A stretch of 64,000 bases of DNA, from positions 186,001 to 250,000 of the forward strand of contig NZ_WTVH02000009.1 of assembly GCF_012910785.2 (NCBI RefSeq), given 5' to 3'. This DNA comes from Aromatoleum buckelii. Its GTDB lineage: Bacteria; Pseudomonadota; Gammaproteobacteria; Burkholderiales; Rhodocyclaceae. Shown in pieces: positions 63,861 through 64,000 of the stretch; within the stretch, counting starts at the first letter, position 1, and each line of letters begins with the position of its first letter. The notes below the pieces were generated by a model that was given only the letters and a program-made list of their open reading frames with translations, did no database searches and was not told where the DNA came from. The translations under genes were made by a program, and so were the position numbers.

Positions 63861-64000
63861 TCAACCGAACGCGCGGAACAGCTCGTCGATCGCCCCGAAG
63901 CCGCGTTCGAAAAGACTCTGCAGCACCGGCGCGAGCGTGTCGAGGCTCAGCAGCAGCACGAGGAATCCGACCGACAGCGTCACCGGAAAGCCGACGGCGA
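63861..64000 (-). CDS. fliR: Flagellar biosynthesis protein FliR, C-terminal end only
   Basis: The last 46 codons of a minus-strand gene that continues past the right edge. GFPVTLSVGFLVLLLSLDTLAP and SLFERGF are a membrane helix and amphipathic end typical of FliR, the membrane component of the flagellar type III export gate. The direction (toward the flg genes) fits a second flagellar operon beyond the edge. Confidence 0.75.
   Translation of the reverse strand, partial: AVGFPVTLSVGFLVLLLSLDTLAPVLQSLFERGFGAIDELFRAFG

Overview
The window is 64 kb of GC-rich DNA (clearly above 60% G+C) from a betaproteobacterium. The proteins look like those of Rhodocyclales (Azoarcus/Aromatoleum/Thauera type). 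This placement rests on gene order and protein character, such as the ribF-ileS-lspA-fkpB-ispH cluster, the glcDEF operon, the three-gene pnt operon and the flg cluster; no database search was possible. The region is chromosomal backbone. I see no insertion sequence, prophage, integrase, CRISPR array or plasmid gene.

Layout, left to right. 0-3 kb: the end of an isoprenoid operon (xseB-ispA, cut by the left edge), a lone Rieske oxygenase gene, and ispH. 3-9.8 kb: a minus-strand housekeeping run (tsaE-amiC; ribF-ileS-lspA-fkpB-ispH) with many 4-8 bp overlaps. 9.7-17.9 kb: queG, murI, an SDR, a 3-mercaptopyruvate sulfurtransferase pair, and a glpK-glpD-EamA operon joined by start/stop overlaps. 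18-21 kb: an OmpR/EnvZ-type two-component system divergent from a Spy/CpxP-like periplasmic protein with an MHGE repeat. 21-27 kb: aceA, rraA, clpS-clpA, a cold-shock gene with a long leader, rpmB-rpmG. 27-35 kb: a SulP transporter, then a FadR-type regulator with its operator and glcD-(small membrane protein)-glcE-glcF. 34-42 kb: MaoC, PP2C phosphatase, corA, pntAA-pntAB-pntB (with a terminator-like hairpin in the leader), a PAS-only protein and rhlE. 42-47.5 kb: rlmM, a lipoprotein, a UgpB-like binding protein with a GDPD but no permease, ispB and tRNA-Pro(CGG). 47.6-51.4 kb: an envelope-stress module (His-rich periplasmic protein, ECF sigma, zinc anti-sigma, Spy-like sensor) behind a candidate ECF promoter, then a PRC-barrel protein and a retropepsin-like protease. 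51.6-64 kb: flagellar genes flgN-flgM-flgA (minus) and flgBCDEFGHIJ-flgKL (plus), then the tail of fliR.

The flagellar block carries its own promoter logic. Sigma-54 (-24/-12) sites lie before flgB and flgK, and a sigma-28-like site lies before flgM, which is the expected hierarchy. The most interesting non-textbook items are the leader hairpin with an overlapping palindrome upstream of pntAA, the 57-residue membrane protein embedded between glcD and glcE, the self-contained ECF envelope-stress operon, and the two-component/MHGE-protein pair. I found no clearly new large system.
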